Numbered from the stretch's first letter, positions 12,501 through 24,649 are shown. The stretch is 64,000 nt of DNA from Laccaria trichodermophora (GCA_018417955.1 JACTVC010000016.1:248001-312000); one strand, 5' to 3'. Numbers and translations are program-made. Notes: a model not told the origin generated them from the letters alone.

Positions 12501-13166
12501 AGCAATGTTATTCATTGCATGCTTCCGGATCTTGTCGTTGGCATGTCTGTGTTAAACAAAATTATGGAATGATTTTGGGAAAGATGTAGAAGGATAGGCT
12601 TTTGAACATACGTTAAATTTTCAACAACAGTTGTATGGCTTAACGTTGCGAAGTTATCCTCGATGTATACTACTGAATCGGTCCTGTGGTCACAGTCAAC
12701 ATCCATTGGTTATATTAGGTCATGATTGAGCAACATGACAAACCTATTTCGACGCCGCTGGTCCTCGTGCAATGCAACTTGTTGAGTCCTTCGTGCAAGA
12801 TCTTTTTTGTCCCTTTCAATGACAGCGGCCTCATCTGCAACTGTATTTTGAAGCGATCTTATGACAGCTGTCTCGCGCCAATTATCATCTTCTTGTTGTG
12901 CCACACGTTGCCTGTCAGCTTCAAGTTGAAGCTTCAACTCGTTTATAGCTCTTCGCTCCTCCCGCATTCGCTGCTCGAATCGAGCAACAACTTCATTCTC
13001 AAATTGGCTAAGAGCGAGTTTAGTTTCAGCCCCGTGTAAGATGGAAGAAATCTCACCGGCGGGCAAGATCTAGAGTTCCTGGAGAAAATATCTCATCGTG
13101 TGACTGCGATACATAGTCAGCACGAGGGTTTCATGAGCAGTCGATGATTTGACTCACAGAAGACAT
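6556..13166 (-). CDS. giant armadillo/HEAT-repeat protein, about 14-16 exons
   Basis: One long minus-strand gene can be threaded from ATG at 13166 to TAG at 6556, giving roughly 1,900 residues. The first exon is tiny (MSS), then 13,103-13,057, then a coiled coil (13,007-12,744) rich in Glu, Arg and Gln (RFEQRMREERRAINELKLQL). From about 12,680 the product is almost wholly alpha-helical ARM/HEAT repeats, with typical lines such as VRDGAAIALKTISSG and VRKPIIVQLRTHIQT. Near the C-terminus come a short Lys/Glu coiled coil (7,490-7,390) and a disordered Ser/Pro/Arg tail (about 7,140-6,556). Many introns have clean GTAAG or GTGAG donors and keep phase. ARM/HEAT solenoids are scaffolds for protein binding, so the specific role is unknown. 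Two oddities: an in-frame TGA at 10,375-10,377 and a junction near 10,815-10,865 that only fits with a weak donor. It could therefore be a pseudogene or a recently damaged allele. Confidence 0.75.
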
Positions 13167-13367
13167 CTCAAAGCTGCGGCGTTCAGACGGTTATTTAGAA
13201 ACAAAAATCGGCGGCTCTACTTATGCAATTCGAATAAGCGCTTTAGTCCTTAGAAAGACTTTCAGGGTCAAAGCTGTGGAAACAGCGCTTTTCATGGGAA
13301 GGTGCTCTGCATGCCATAGCCCCGGTTGCACAGGCAGTACCAAAGCCATTTTTTTCTTCCCAGAACG

Positions 13368-14123
13368 TCATGTCGTGGGCAGTACCGATTCCTCCTTATG
13401 GCCGCCCTCCCATCGTCTTGAAACCTGGAAAGTGATACCTCCGTCTGCAAGATAACGTACGCCAATGCAATCTAAGATTGACAGCTTCCTAAGATGGGTT
13501 CCATTCACCACGACAAGGAATTGGGGCTTATTTCCGTCACAGAAGAAGACACTTGCTTTCAGGTGACGATGGATCATACTCTTATCGTGATCGGAGCACG
13601 TCAACACAGCGTCTATGAGGGCAAGTTTGAGCGTGGAAGTTAAGCGCTAAATTCTGTGTTCAGATCGATGGTTGGGAAGACGGCAACAGACGGGCACTAC
13701 GAGAAAACTTACTCAAAATTGTGAGCATCAAGTCACAGATGGAACTGAAAGGTCCTCCAATTCTTCAGAAACTTTTTGCCTTCTGCTTTCTTTGTCTCAA
13801 GAACCTGGGTGTTTTTAGAGAAATGCGTGACGGATTTTGGTTGTGAGGCGAGTCAGAAGATATGCGGAAGCCATGAATAGCCCAACCGTCGAACCCTATC
13901 CTAACGCTGCTAGGGATTCTCCGGTTGGTGGTCTGGTGTTTGAAGTGAACGCCCAGGTTCAAACCTGAAAAGCCGCAAACAGGGCCACCGCTGTGCATCA
14001 TGCATGCTATAGGACGAACGGCTTTAACGAACTTTCTCAGGATCGACATTGATGTCGCCATTAACACTGTGTATGAGGCAATAGGTGTTGGCACCACAAT
14101 CGATAACGGTTCACGGGTCAACT
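13368..14123 (-). CDS. hypothetical protein, last three exons
   Basis: Three minus-strand exons join in phase. The first begins after a TTGCAG acceptor at about 14,123 (LTREPLSIVVPTPIASYTVL) and ends just before GTTCTTG at about 13,803. The second is short (SSICDLMLTIL, about 13,740-13,710). The third (about 13,615-13,368) includes KPQFLVVVNGTHLRKLSILD and ends with a stop at 13,368. Introns are about 60 and 95 bp. No domain is recognised. The 5' end is unclear: no ATG precedes the first exon before the duplicated segment (copy B) begins at about 14,235, so the gene may have lost its start when that segment arrived. Confidence 0.4.
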
Positions 14124-14769
14124 GCAACACAGATCCCTCTACATCAGGGTATTAGTTACCGGTAAACAGAATGCAGGGCGTGGCCAGGCAGAAATAACGC
14201 ACCAGGATAGGCGATAACGTTACCCACGTCTGCGGGAAGCAGATGATGTCGACGAAGTCGTCGTGGTAGAGAACAACATTGCTTGTGCATCTGACCAGCA
14301 CCAGTACCTCCTCCCAAAAACTCAACCCTCAGCGCACCTCCTGCCCTCAACACTCCGTGCCCTACTTCAGCTGGGGGCTAGCTCTGCTCCATCACACCCT
14401 CAACCAACTTCTCCACCGTAAGTGGTATCTAGCATTCGCTAATTCCCTGCTATAAACACCCCTCCGCACAGCCATCAAAGGGGTGCACGCTACCATGCAT
14501 CTTTATCCTTCCGCCGGCCTCACTCAAGGTGGACTCGGTGTGGCCGAAGAATAGGAGATTGAAAGAGAACCCAACGTATGGACCCGTATCGAGTTTTGTA
14601 ACAGGCGACAAGGGAGAGAGAGAGGCTTGGAAGATACTGCATGAGCAGGAGGCCAACGAACTCCCTCTGCGGTGGGTCCTCTTCGGGCGGCTAAGCCGTG
14701 CCTTGGCGCTGGAGGGTGGTGATTCGTTGAAGTCAACACAAGCCGAGGATGACGTTCGACTTCCACATC

Positions 14770-15197
14770 ACAGCCAACATCAGCCCTACCATCATCAACT
14801 TTCCTCCTACTCGGCGCAGCCTCACACATCCTCCTCTCTAGGTTACTCGAAAAGTCCTGTTCAACAAGAAACAAGACTCGCCTCCCCAACCAGCTTGAGC
14901 CTCTCCACCTCCCTCGCGAGATTTATGTACTCGCGGCTCCATTCCTCCGTCAACTCCAACCTTTCGGACATCCGATGCCATCTGGTTCGCTGCCCGCGTA
15001 GCAGCAGCCACCCTTGACCACTTCATTCTCTCTCCCTCTACAATCGGCTCGTCGATCCGTCGTTGCATCTTCCATGTCTGGTTGGAGAGCAACAGACGAT
15101 CGTAGAAAGCTTTGAATGCATTGGAACATTTTCGACGCTTTGGTGAACTGGAGTCTGCCTTGTGTCTTTCCGGTTCATCAACAAAAGCCACTCGCAT
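14770..15197 (-). pseudogene. coiled-coil protein gene, degenerate (copy B)
   Basis: Minus-strand homologue of 2,290-2,840. Here the upstream part reads openly (SSPKRRKCSNAFKAFYDRLL, then SNQTWKMQRRIDEPIVEGER and NQMASDVRKVGVDGG), while the middle helical block present in copy A has been lost or shortened. A frame change is needed to reach NLERRMCEAAPSRRKVDDGR at about 14,840-14,780. Comparing the two copies shows they share an ancestral coiled-coil protein. Role unknown. Confidence 0.45.
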
Positions 15198-16209
15198 AAG
15201 TCAGAGAACGCTGAGCTGACGGGGCTAGGCGTGCGATTCTGATTCTCAGGACGTTGGGCGGACGTGATCGCAGGGCGGAGTGGTATAATAGCGTGCAGAG
15301 GGGTTGCCCTTTGTCAACACCACGAGGAGGAGGTTACGCGAAGTTTGGAGTGCATATTCCGTTCTCGCTGTCGATCGAGTCCCTGGAGTCTGCGAGGACT
15401 GGGTCTGCGAGGACTTGATTGGCTCTGGCTGCGAGGTCGTGAGGGTGTGATATCGCTATGGATGAAGGTGGTGTGTGCTGGTGTGTTGCGGGTCAATGTG
15501 TGTTGGGAGCGCAAGCTCAGTTAGGGCAAAGCAAATTCCGAATCTTAGTCTTGTCTGCATAGTAGCAATGTCAATATTTGTTCGGAGCGCTTGTACCCAT
15601 AGATGTAGTCCGATGCTGAGTGGAAAGAGAGGGGAACGCGACGCCGATGAAAGGGCGAGTGGTGTTCTTGAATAGTACCGACATTGAAGTTTGAACTTCA
15701 ACCCGTTGGCGTCAGCGTGATTTTGGTTTTGGCTTGAAATGAGGTTCAGCTAAGAGACATCCAAATATTCACAGCCGGATAATGGGAAAAGAAGGGACAT
15801 TGCGGTGCATGATGTAGATGAACTTGGGATGAACGCAGAGTAAAAAAAGTCATGGATGAAATTGGACAAATGTGCTGGAGCAGAAACGCGGAGCAGGCAA
15901 CACAAAGGCGAGTTTCTTGTCCTGTGTTCGTTGGACGAATTGACTACAGGACATCAGCACCACGATTACTGCAAAAAAGAAGACATACCAAGTATCCTCA
16001 ATACCCCACCAGACGACTCTCTTCGAACTCATTGTTCACGACAAACAACTCTGTGTGCGTGAATGCACAGCTGTGATGACAAGTAGCCCGTAGGAAAATC
16101 GTCGTCATGAGTTGCACATAGCAGCATAAAGGATGTGCCAGGGTCTGTAGGGGGATTTGAACAGAATGTATGTGGCAAATTAGGCCAGGTGGATAGTGTA
16201 CCGCTCGCA

Positions 16210-16566
16210 ATCTGCCATCGTCCTAACCTTCGAGGGGAGAGCCATGTCAGAAGACTGCTGAAACCGTGTCAATGATGCCGCACGAAAGACGCAATACTCG
16301 TGCTTACCTTCTTGGTCATCGTATACCTCTCCTGCTTAACGTATATTTGAACTCCACCCAACTTCTGAGATGCCGCCGTCGAGCAGAGCTTTAGATATTC
16401 AAGAGTGAGATGCCTGCGTTGCTGAGGTTATTGTACGCCGCAAGCAAGCCGTTGGGTGAGATGTGAGGTTGGCGTTCCATGAGGCTGACGGAGAGTAGTC
16501 GTGCACTTGGGTTTGATTATGGTTACCCAAGTATGTCACCGTTCCATAGGTCTGCGTCGGTGGCAT
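16210..16566 (-). pseudogene. hypothetical small protein (copy B, broken)
   Basis: Homologue of the two-exon gene at 3,824-4,212. The start (MPPTQTYGTVTY) and the intron donor after Lys-Lys are preserved. However, a Trp codon of copy A is TGA here (around 16,397-16,402), and one extra base near 16,345-16,350 shifts the frame. The gene therefore appears inactive in this copy. Confidence 0.55.
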
Positions 16567-16755
16567 AGTAACGTATCTTCAGAGCTCGCAAGAAAGAGGA
16601 TGTTGAGAGTGCCCTAATGGTGAGGTGCTTTGCTTTGTTTCTTGAAAAAAACTCGGTCAAGTGAACATTCACGTATGAGTCTGGTGTACCTTTATTTCAC
16701 AAATGATTCCTGTAGTTGAAGCAATGTCCGAAGACAGCATGAGCAGCACCGAGGG

Positions 16756-17607
16756 CAATTGTGACGACGAGCTCATGAAGATGGTTGAGATCAGGTTGCT
16801 TGTTGTCACATACGACTCCAGAGCACATCGACAATTATTATTCGTAATAAAATTCCCATAGACATTTCTAGCCATTCTCCTCAACCGCAAATTTCACAAA
16901 GTCCTCGAGCGTCCCTCCCCGATGCAACTGGGCCACTAGTTCTCTTTGGCCGCCCAGTTTCTCCATTCCCGCAGATACCTGGAATTCAACATCAAACCCA
17001 CTCATTCCCACCCCTCCCAGTCAACATCGGCTCATTCCACTGCGCCTACGACCCCCAAAACCGCGTTGCCCACCCAACACCGGCTCAACGCACACAGATT
17101 CAACACAATCATCTCCACCCGTTAGTCTTCCGGTCCTTCGAGCATTCAACATGTCCCTTGCGACGGCGGATCTTCGATCTGGGGATCAACATCGACTCTT
17201 CGGATTTACGATGCCTTGGTATGCGGTGAGGGTGGAGGAGAAGATGACGATCAGTATGCCGTATGCATTTGAGCTGCGTATCGTGCTGTCAGGATCCTGG
17301 TGACGATATACTCCCCGAGGCTGCTCATACGTGATAAGTTCCAAAATCTGAAGGGAGGCGAAAAAGCCATGTCGGGGTAAAGACGGTGGTGTGCATGAGC
17401 GTCACGGAGATGGTCTAAGCTTTCGAGAGGTCGATTTGAGGGGAGCAGGTGGGCTGGATGGGATACGCCGTAGTTTTGCCAGACAACTCATGAATCCTCA
17501 GCTTGGATTCGGTCGGGGTGACTTCTGTTCGCAATTGTACTGTGTAGTCTAACCTGATTGGAACAAGAGCAGGTCAGGGCTACGACAAAAGGAGCTATTG
17601 ATAAATG
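16756..17607. other. stretch with no supported gene
   Basis: CpG-rich, host-like DNA. A Pro/His/Thr-rich open stretch at about 16,950-17,220 could be an exon, but I found no matching splice partners and no recognisable domain. Confidence 0.3.
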
Positions 17608-18522
17608 TTACCCAACTCCGAATTGAGATTTGTGTCTGTATTTCACGGAGGTAAGGGTAACGTCCAAGTATTTCTTCGAAGTTGTGGTGGGACTAGAACA
17701 AGAATAATGATCAATGACTGGAGGTGGCGTGAGGGTATTGTGCTTACCCTGTAAGGTACATGCTTGAGCGGCGTTGGCTTCGAGTATTGCATGAGGGTCA
17801 GGTGTCGCTCGCAGTTCATCTTTACCCGCTTTTGCCCGAAACGATAACCGAACGTTTTGTGGGAACGAAAGGTCGGGGAATGGCTGCAACAACGTCGACA
17901 TGTGGTATTTGACGATAGAAGTAATGTCGTACTCACCTCTCTCCCAACATCCACCGAACTCGATGTTCAGGTGGAGGGCGTCAAGCTACCGAAATATGCC
18001 ACCACGAGGGATCTCCCAACGGTCGCGCGATTCTGGTTGCGTAAGCCGTACAGGGTAGTTTGAAGATGCAAGTCGTTGTTGGAGGAGTGTTCGTGGAGTT
18101 GGGCGGCTGATCGGGGTACTGGTGTCCTTGAAACCGTGGCTCGACAGCAGTGTGTCGGTCGGGCAGGATGACGGGGTCCTTTGAGCTTGTAAGGAGCGAT
18201 CAAGTTTCGGAAACGCCGAGTGGAGTGCCATTAGATGTCGGTTATAAATCTCGTTGAGTTGGTCGAGTAAACGACAAGATACGAAGTCTGAGCGTGAACA
18301 CGCCTCGAGAAAACATTCTCCTGCTTGGAACATCGCGGGAGCAGTAGCAAACGACTGCAGGAGTAGTGAAGATGGCGATGTTGTCGACGAGGTCGTGGTG
18401 GTTGAAATCATGTGGCGAAGAGTATCTCTTTTTGTCCCTCTCAGCCTTTCTTCAAATCTGGTCCGCGCTATCAGGCCGTGGAGGTCGCGGACCTCGACCC
18501 ATTCATCGTCCATTTCCGTCAT
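17608..18522 (-). CDS. hypothetical protein, multi-exon
   Basis: ATG at 18522 opens a frame starting MTEMDDEWVEVRDLHGLIAR that runs with protein-like composition to about 17,986: an acidic N-terminus, an Arg-rich helix, a Ser/Thr stretch, and a Cys/Leu helical block around QAGECFLEACSRSDFVSCRL. Two later exons are well supported. One starts after TTGCAG at about 17,888 (FPDLSFPQNVRLSFRAKAGK) and ends at a GTAAGC donor at about 17,744. The last starts after TTCTAG at about 17,694 and ends with TAA near 17,608. The join between the first part and the 17,9xx exon is uncertain because an in-frame TAG lies near 17,985. Function not recognised. The gene is divergent from the NLR. Confidence 0.45.
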
Positions 18523-19515
18523 GATTCATCCCCCACTAGACAAAGATCGAAGAAGCCGTGCGTCCGTGTCGTCTGAAAGGTACTCCCAATGATCGACATC
18601 AGTCAGGAGGGCGGTGAGAAGGGCAAGAACATAGTTGAAGGAGGAGGAGCTGTGGAACAGGCATGTTGTCAAATTCGAGGGGAGTGCGAAGGTCGGCTGT
18701 CGTTGATCGTTGGTTTCATCGAGGAGAAGGAGTGGGCGAATCTGGGTGTCTGAGGGAATACGCTGAGTTTTCAGTGCAGCTAGCTGGGTTGATAATCCTT
18801 AGCAACCGCCGGCTTTGAATAGAAAAGACTGTGGACTCACTTTACATTCTCTTCGTCAAGAAAACCGACCTAGCACGGCCAATGGTGGGGACTTGACGAA
18901 TCAAATATGTTGGCACTCGAACCGACCCGCTAAGTCACCGCGCAGCAACTCCAGCTCCGAATTTTCAGCTATCAAAATTGATGTTCAGAGAGGGGCGATC
19001 TCGACGATTATTCGGCCACTTACTTTGAGAGATCATATTGTTAAGACGACGTGCTTCGTGTACAATGCGTATCGTTTTCTGGTTTCAAGTACTGATAGTT
19101 GACGCTGCGCAGCCAAATTTGACATGTCTGCTAAGAAAAAAAGGTCAGCCAAGGCTCCCATGTTCGTCAAGTACACTCGTAAAGCACCGCCTATGCACCA
19201 GTCCAATAGGCGCGTTCGGCGCTGACAACGGACTTTATTCTCTCGTCGTGAGCGCTGCAGGTGCCATACAAAACCAACACTAAAAAGTCGAGCCCACTCA
19301 CCAAAGACAGCAAACTACCGAGGAATGAAAGAGACGAAGACCAGGGCTTGAAGAAGACTGGAGTCAAGAGTCGGAAACGCCCAGGCACGTTTACAACTGT
19401 TTGTAAAAATAGACACAGGCACACATTCACCTCGTGGCGTGATTGGGGGTCTGCGTTTGGGCGCTGTCCTTTCTTTCCCTCCCTCATCCTGAACGTCCAT
19501 CTTCGATATCTCAAC
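18523..19515. promoter_or_regulatory. divergent intergenic region upstream of the NLR gene
   Basis: No supported coding region. It lies between the start of the minus-strand gene at 18,522 and the start of the NLR at 19,516, so it should hold both promoters. It is CpG-rich, host-like sequence. I do not see a convincing TATA box. Confidence 0.35.
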
Positions 19516-22500
19516 ATGAGCGGAGCGAGTTTCTTTGCGGGCGCTCACCACTTCATCGCCAACAACGGCACATTCATTGAAGCTAAGACTGTGAGTGTAA
19601 TGTTCGCTAAAAGTATCCGTCAAGCAAGTTGACGGCGTTGGATCTGTTGCAGGTCAATATCCACGGCAGTAAGACGACGGGGGTCATTCCCCTTCCGCCA
19701 AACCCAAGCACTCGGTTCACTGGGCGTACAGAAGTCATTGCAAAACTCAAGACACATTTCTTTACCAACCCAAACAACATAGTTCAGAAGAGAAAGGTCT
19801 TTTTGTTATATGGAATGGGGGGTATTGGAAAGACTCAGATTTGCTTGAAGTTTGTTGAGGAAATGTCTGACAGGTGAGTACCTATTGAACACCAGTCTGA
19901 CCCTACCTGAAGAATTTAATTGTTCCCAGCTTCTCTCATGTTTTCTGGGTTGATGCATCCTCCTCAGGTACCATTATGCAGGCACTGAAGGGTATTGGTC
20001 AGTCTTGTGGATTGGATGGCTCACCTGAGTCTGCCCTCTGGTGGATTGGTTCTCTGAAAGAGAATTACATCCTGATCTTTGATAATGCTGATGTTCTGTC
20101 ACCTGCTGCACTGGAGGGGTATTTCCCACCTGGAATGAGGGGAAACATTCTGATAACTAGTCGTAACTCTGCCATGATGACTCTGACTTCACCTCAGAAT
20201 TCCCTTGAAGTGACTGAAATGGAACAGAGGGATGCTATTAAACTACTTCTGAAAGCTAGTTGCTTGGATTCATCTACATCAGATCATCAAATTCAAGCCT
20301 CTAAGATTGTAACAGAGCTCTTCTGCTTTCCTCTTGCTATTGACCAAGCTGGTGCTTATATTGCTTCTGGGGCCACCACTATTGGAGACTACCTAGCAAA
20401 ATATTCAGAGAACCAAAAAACATTATTATCTCATTCTGAATTCACTGGAGCTTCTAAGTATAACAGAACTGTTTATGAAACTTGGGAGTTATCATACAAA
20501 GAAATTCAAGAAAGGGCTAAATCTGATGATTTTTACAAGGCCAATGCAGCCAACAGTGCAATGCTACTGCTAGAGTTATTTCCTTTCTTCCATCATGAGG
20601 AAATATCTGAGGAAATATTTTCTTATGCTGCCCTTCAACATCATGATGAAACTCATCTCCCAGATTTACCTCTTGCCAGTTCACTGCTGGACAGAAGATT
20701 GCTTCCTCTTTGTGAGACAGGTACTTGGGATAATTTCATTTTTAGAGAGGGAATTCGAACATTACTGTCTTTTTCTTTGATCAGGAGGGGCCTATCTGAT
20801 AATGCATATGCAATGCATCCACTGGTTCATACCTGGGGCAGGGACAGATTGACTTTGAGTCAGAGGAAAAAATGTTGCTCAATGGTGTATGTCATGTTGT
20901 CTTGTTCACTAAGATGGGATGCAGACCAGCCATATGGATTCCAGAGGACCTTGGTAACACATGTGAGAGCAAATATGGAGTATTTAAAAGCAGAAAGCAA
21001 TCAGAATATCATCAGTTACATGGATGATGCTTATGCAAATTTTGGGAGGCTGTTGAGGGAACAAGGATATTTAAAAGAAGCAGAAACTTTGGAAATTAAA
21101 GTTCTGGATGCAAGGAAGAGAATTCTTGGAGTGGAATACCCAGAGACAATCAGAGCCATGGCAAATCTAGCAGTAACATATCAGAGCCTGGGAAAATACA
21201 CAGAGGCAGAGACACTGGAGATCCAAGTTCTGGATGCAAGGAAGAGAATTCTTGGAGTAGAACACCCAGAGACAATCAGAGTCATGGCAAATCTAGCAGT
21301 AACATATCAGAGCCTGGGAAAATACACAGAGGCAGAGACACTGGAGATCCAAGTTCTGGATGCAAGGAAGAGAATTCTTGGAGTGGAACACCCAGACACA
21401 ATTGAAGCCATGGCAAATCTAGCATCTTCATATGGAAACCTGGGAAAATACACAGAGGCAGAGACACTGGACATCCAAGTTCTGGATGCAATGAAGAGAA
21501 TTCTTGGAGTGGAACACCCAGACACAATCTTTGCCATGGCAAATCTAGCATCTTCATATGGAAACCTGGGAAAATACACAGAGGCAGAGACACTGCAGAT
21601 CCAAGTTCTGGATGCAAGGAAGAGAATTCTTGGAGTGGAACACCCAGACACAATCTTTGCCATAGCAAATCTAGCATCTTCATATGGAAACCTGGGAAAA
21701 TACACAGAGGCAGAGACACTGAAGATCCAAGTTCTGGATGCAAGGAAGAGAATTCTTGAAGTGGAACACCCAGACACAATCAGAGCCATGGCAAATCTAG
21801 CATCTTCATATGAGAGCCTGGGAAAATACACAGAGGCAGAGACACTGGATATCCAAGTTCTGGATGCAAGGAAGAGAATTCTTGGAGTGGAACACCCAGA
21901 CACAATTGAAGCCATGGCAAATCTAGCATCTTCATACAGAAACCTGGGAAAATACACAGAGGCAGAGACACTGGAGATCCAAGTTCTGGATGCAAGGAAG
22001 AGAATTCTTGGAGTGGAACACCCAGACACAATCAGAGCCATGGCAAATCTAGCATCTTCATATGGAAACCTGGGAAAATACACAGAGGCAGAGACACTGG
22101 AGATCCAAGTTCTGGATGCAATGAAGAGAATTCTTGGAGTGGAACACCCAGACACAATCTTTGCCATGGCAAATCTAGCATCTTCATATGGAAACCTGGG
22201 AAAATACACAGAGGCAGAGACACTGCAGATCCAAGTTCTGGATGCAAGGAAGAGAATTCTTGGAGTAGAACACCCAGACACAATCTTTGCCATGGCAAAT
22301 CTAGCATCTTCATATGGAAACCTGGGAAAATACACAGAGGCAGAGACACTGAAGATCCAAGTTCTGGATGCAAGGAAGAGAATTCTTGGAGTGGAACACC
22401 CAGACACAATCAGAGCCATAGCAAATCTAGCAGTAACATATCAGAGCCTGGGAAAATACACAGAGGCAGAGACACTGGATATCCAAGTTCTGGATGCAAG

Positions 22501-23617
22501 GAAGAGAATTCTTGGAGTGGAACACCCAGACACAATCTTTGCCATGGCAAATCTAGCATCTTCATATGGAAACCTGGGAAAATACACAGAGGCAGAGACA
22601 CTGAAGATCCAAGTTCTGGATGCAAGGAAGAGAATTCTTGGAGTGGAACACCCAGACACAATCTTTGCCATGGCAAATCTAGCATCTTCATATGGAAACC
22701 TGGGAAAATACACAGAGGCAGAGACACTGGAGATCCAAGTTCTGGATGCAAGGAAGAGAATTCTTGGAGTGGAACACCCAGACACAATCTTTGCCATGGC
22801 AAATCTAGCATCTTCATATGGAAACCTGGGAAAATACACAGAGGCAGAGACACTGGAGATCCAAGTTCTGGATGCAATGAAGAGAATTCTTGGAGTGGAA
22901 CACCCAGACACAATCTTTGCCATGGCAAATCTAGCATCTTCATATGGAAACCTGGGAAAATACACAGAGGCAGAGACACTGCAGATCCAAGTTCTGGATG
23001 CAAGGAAGAGAATTCTTGGAGCAGAACACCCAGACACAATCAGAGCCATGGCAAATCTAGCAGTAACATATCAGAGCCTGGGAAAATACACAGAGGCAGA
23101 GACACTGGACATCCAAGTTCTGGATGCAATGAAGAGAATTCTTGGAGTGGAACACCCAGACACAATCAGAGCCATGGCAAATCTAGCATCTTCATATAGA
23201 AACCTGGGAAAATACACAGAGGCAGAGACACTGGAGATCCAAGTTCTGGATGCAAGGAAGAGAATTCTTGGAGTGGAACACCCAGACACAATCAGAGCCA
23301 TGGCAAATCTAGCAGTAATATATTATAACCTGGGGAAATTCACAGAGGCAGAGACACTGGAGATCCAAGTGCTAGATGCAAGAAAGAGAATTCTTGGAGT
23401 GGAACACCCAGACACAATTGAAGCCATGGAAAACTTAGAAACCACCCTGACAAGTCTGGGAATGTACAAAGAGGCAGAGAGGCAGGTTATCCAAGCTCAG
23501 GAAATTGAGAGCAGAGTTATTGGAGCAACATGCCATCATGCAAATGCCTCTATGGCCAATGTTCAAGAAACTGAGGAGACTTTAACAATGAATTTTGACA
23601 AGAAAGGTGTGTACTGA
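19516..23617 (+). CDS. STAND/NLR protein: NB-ARC-type ATPase with 19-20 kinesin-light-chain TPRs
   Basis: Three exons (19,516-19,590; 19,653-19,873; 19,930-23,617) join in phase to give 1,327 residues. Exon 1 encodes a short N-terminus (MSGASFFAGAHHFIANNGTF) like those I associate with agaricomycete STAND proteins. The NTPase domain shows Walker A GMGGIGKT (79-86), Walker B ILIFDNAD (146-153), a sensor-like NILITSRN (about 171-178) and the FPLA motif (about 232-235), then a winged-helix-like stretch ending in MHPLVHTWGRDRL. From about residue 477 to 1,280 lie 19 nearly identical 42-residue TPRs plus a decayed twentieth. STAND proteins of this design act in the cytosol as ligand-triggered oligomerising switches; in fungi they are linked to non-self recognition. 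The effector is unclear because the N-terminus is so short. Exon 3 has only two CpG in 3.7 kb, unlike exon 1. Confidence 0.9.
21064..23473 (+). repeat. 126-bp tandem repeat array encoding TPRs
   Basis: Nineteen units of 126 bp (42 codons) follow each other without interruption, each reading LGKYTEAETL then x-IQVLDARKRILGVEHP. Variation is concentrated at a few codons: the residue after AETL (E, D, Q or K), Arg or Met in LDA(R/M), the residue after DTI (R, E or F), and the helix end (SSYGN, SSYRN, SSYES, VTYQS). Near-identity at DNA level implies recent unequal exchange or conversion. Confidence 0.95.
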
Positions 23618-24649
23618 GATTAATTATTCTTGTAAACTATCCCTCATATTTATCTGATTAGTGTCCTCTTTGTCTAATTTTGTAAAGAAAACTTCAAAAA
23701 TTATGTCTAAAATAGCACATTCATTTCATAAGAAGAAAGCCCCCAATGCTGACTTAGGAAGAAATAGTTCTTAATTCCCATATCCATGCTTCTTAGTATT
23801 GTTCCATGTTGTAACAATGTCTTGATATGCTATTCAGTATGTTGAATGGAATTTTTTTGTGTAACTGTTTTGATTGATATTGCAAGTATCTTAAAACTGT
23901 TTCATAATATGTCTTCCCCTGCATTGACTGCTGCACCTCTGCAATCTCCTCATCTCCAAGAGATTGGGATGGATCCTAACACAATCCCTTCTCCTTTTTC
24001 ACAGACCCTACTCTCTCCAACTCATATAAATACTCCTTGCATGTACCAAGTACCCTTATCATTGATATTAAAGTTAACTTCTGTCTTATTACTTTGTCCA
24101 CTTGTCTCAGCCTCTCATCTGCATTATATCTACTAACTTGCCTTAGACTTCAACTCCAATACCGAACTCACCTTATGCTGAGTTATCACACAACTCTGAC
24201 TTGGATACACTAACATTTCACTTAGTGTTTTGTTCCCTTTGTGTATTCTCAAGTCTCCAACTCCCAGCCTATGCTACCTTCATCTTTGACAGACTTGACT
24301 CCATTCCTTTCAGTCTCAGAGCTCAACTCTGTGCTTCCCTGCTTCTCAGACTTAGCTCTGTACACTTATGCTCCTGGACCTAACTCTGTACAATGACTCT
24401 ATTACAGACCTTGTCCCCTTCCAGTCTAGTAACTACCAGTGGTATCTATGTTGACCCCTACCTTGCCTCTTGCCCTATCTAAGGAATAGGACAGATCCTA
24501 ACAATGCCACTCTGTGATACCCTGTAGATGTTGTCCTGTAGAAATAGATCTCATGAACCATTCAATTTGTCTAAGTCCTCCGACATTTGGTCCACCTCAT
24601 AAACAAACACCACACAAACACTCTCCTCACCACCACCACCACCATCCTG
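23618..24649. other. NLR 3' flank, no gene seen
   Basis: AT-rich, CpG-poor sequence following the NLR stop codon. It probably contains the 3' UTR. The 96-codon frame at 23,846-24,136 has no recognisable features. Confidence 0.4.

Larger units (their letters stand above)
14235..16755. repeat. segmental duplication, copy B
   Basis: Direct copy of 1,735-4,395, separated from it by about 10 kb including the whole ARM/HEAT gene. Alignment is easy at both ends (14,236-14,480 with 1,765-2,000; 16,240-16,745 with 3,880-4,390) and through the middle, with scattered indels. Coding frames that are partly open in copy A are more damaged here. Confidence 0.85.

Noticed and set aside
21282..23301. Long minus-strand open frames (up to 370 codons) across the TPR array
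   Set aside because: They are shadows of the 126-bp repeat: a multiple of three with no stop in one unit stays open throughout. They have no start context and no independent conservation.
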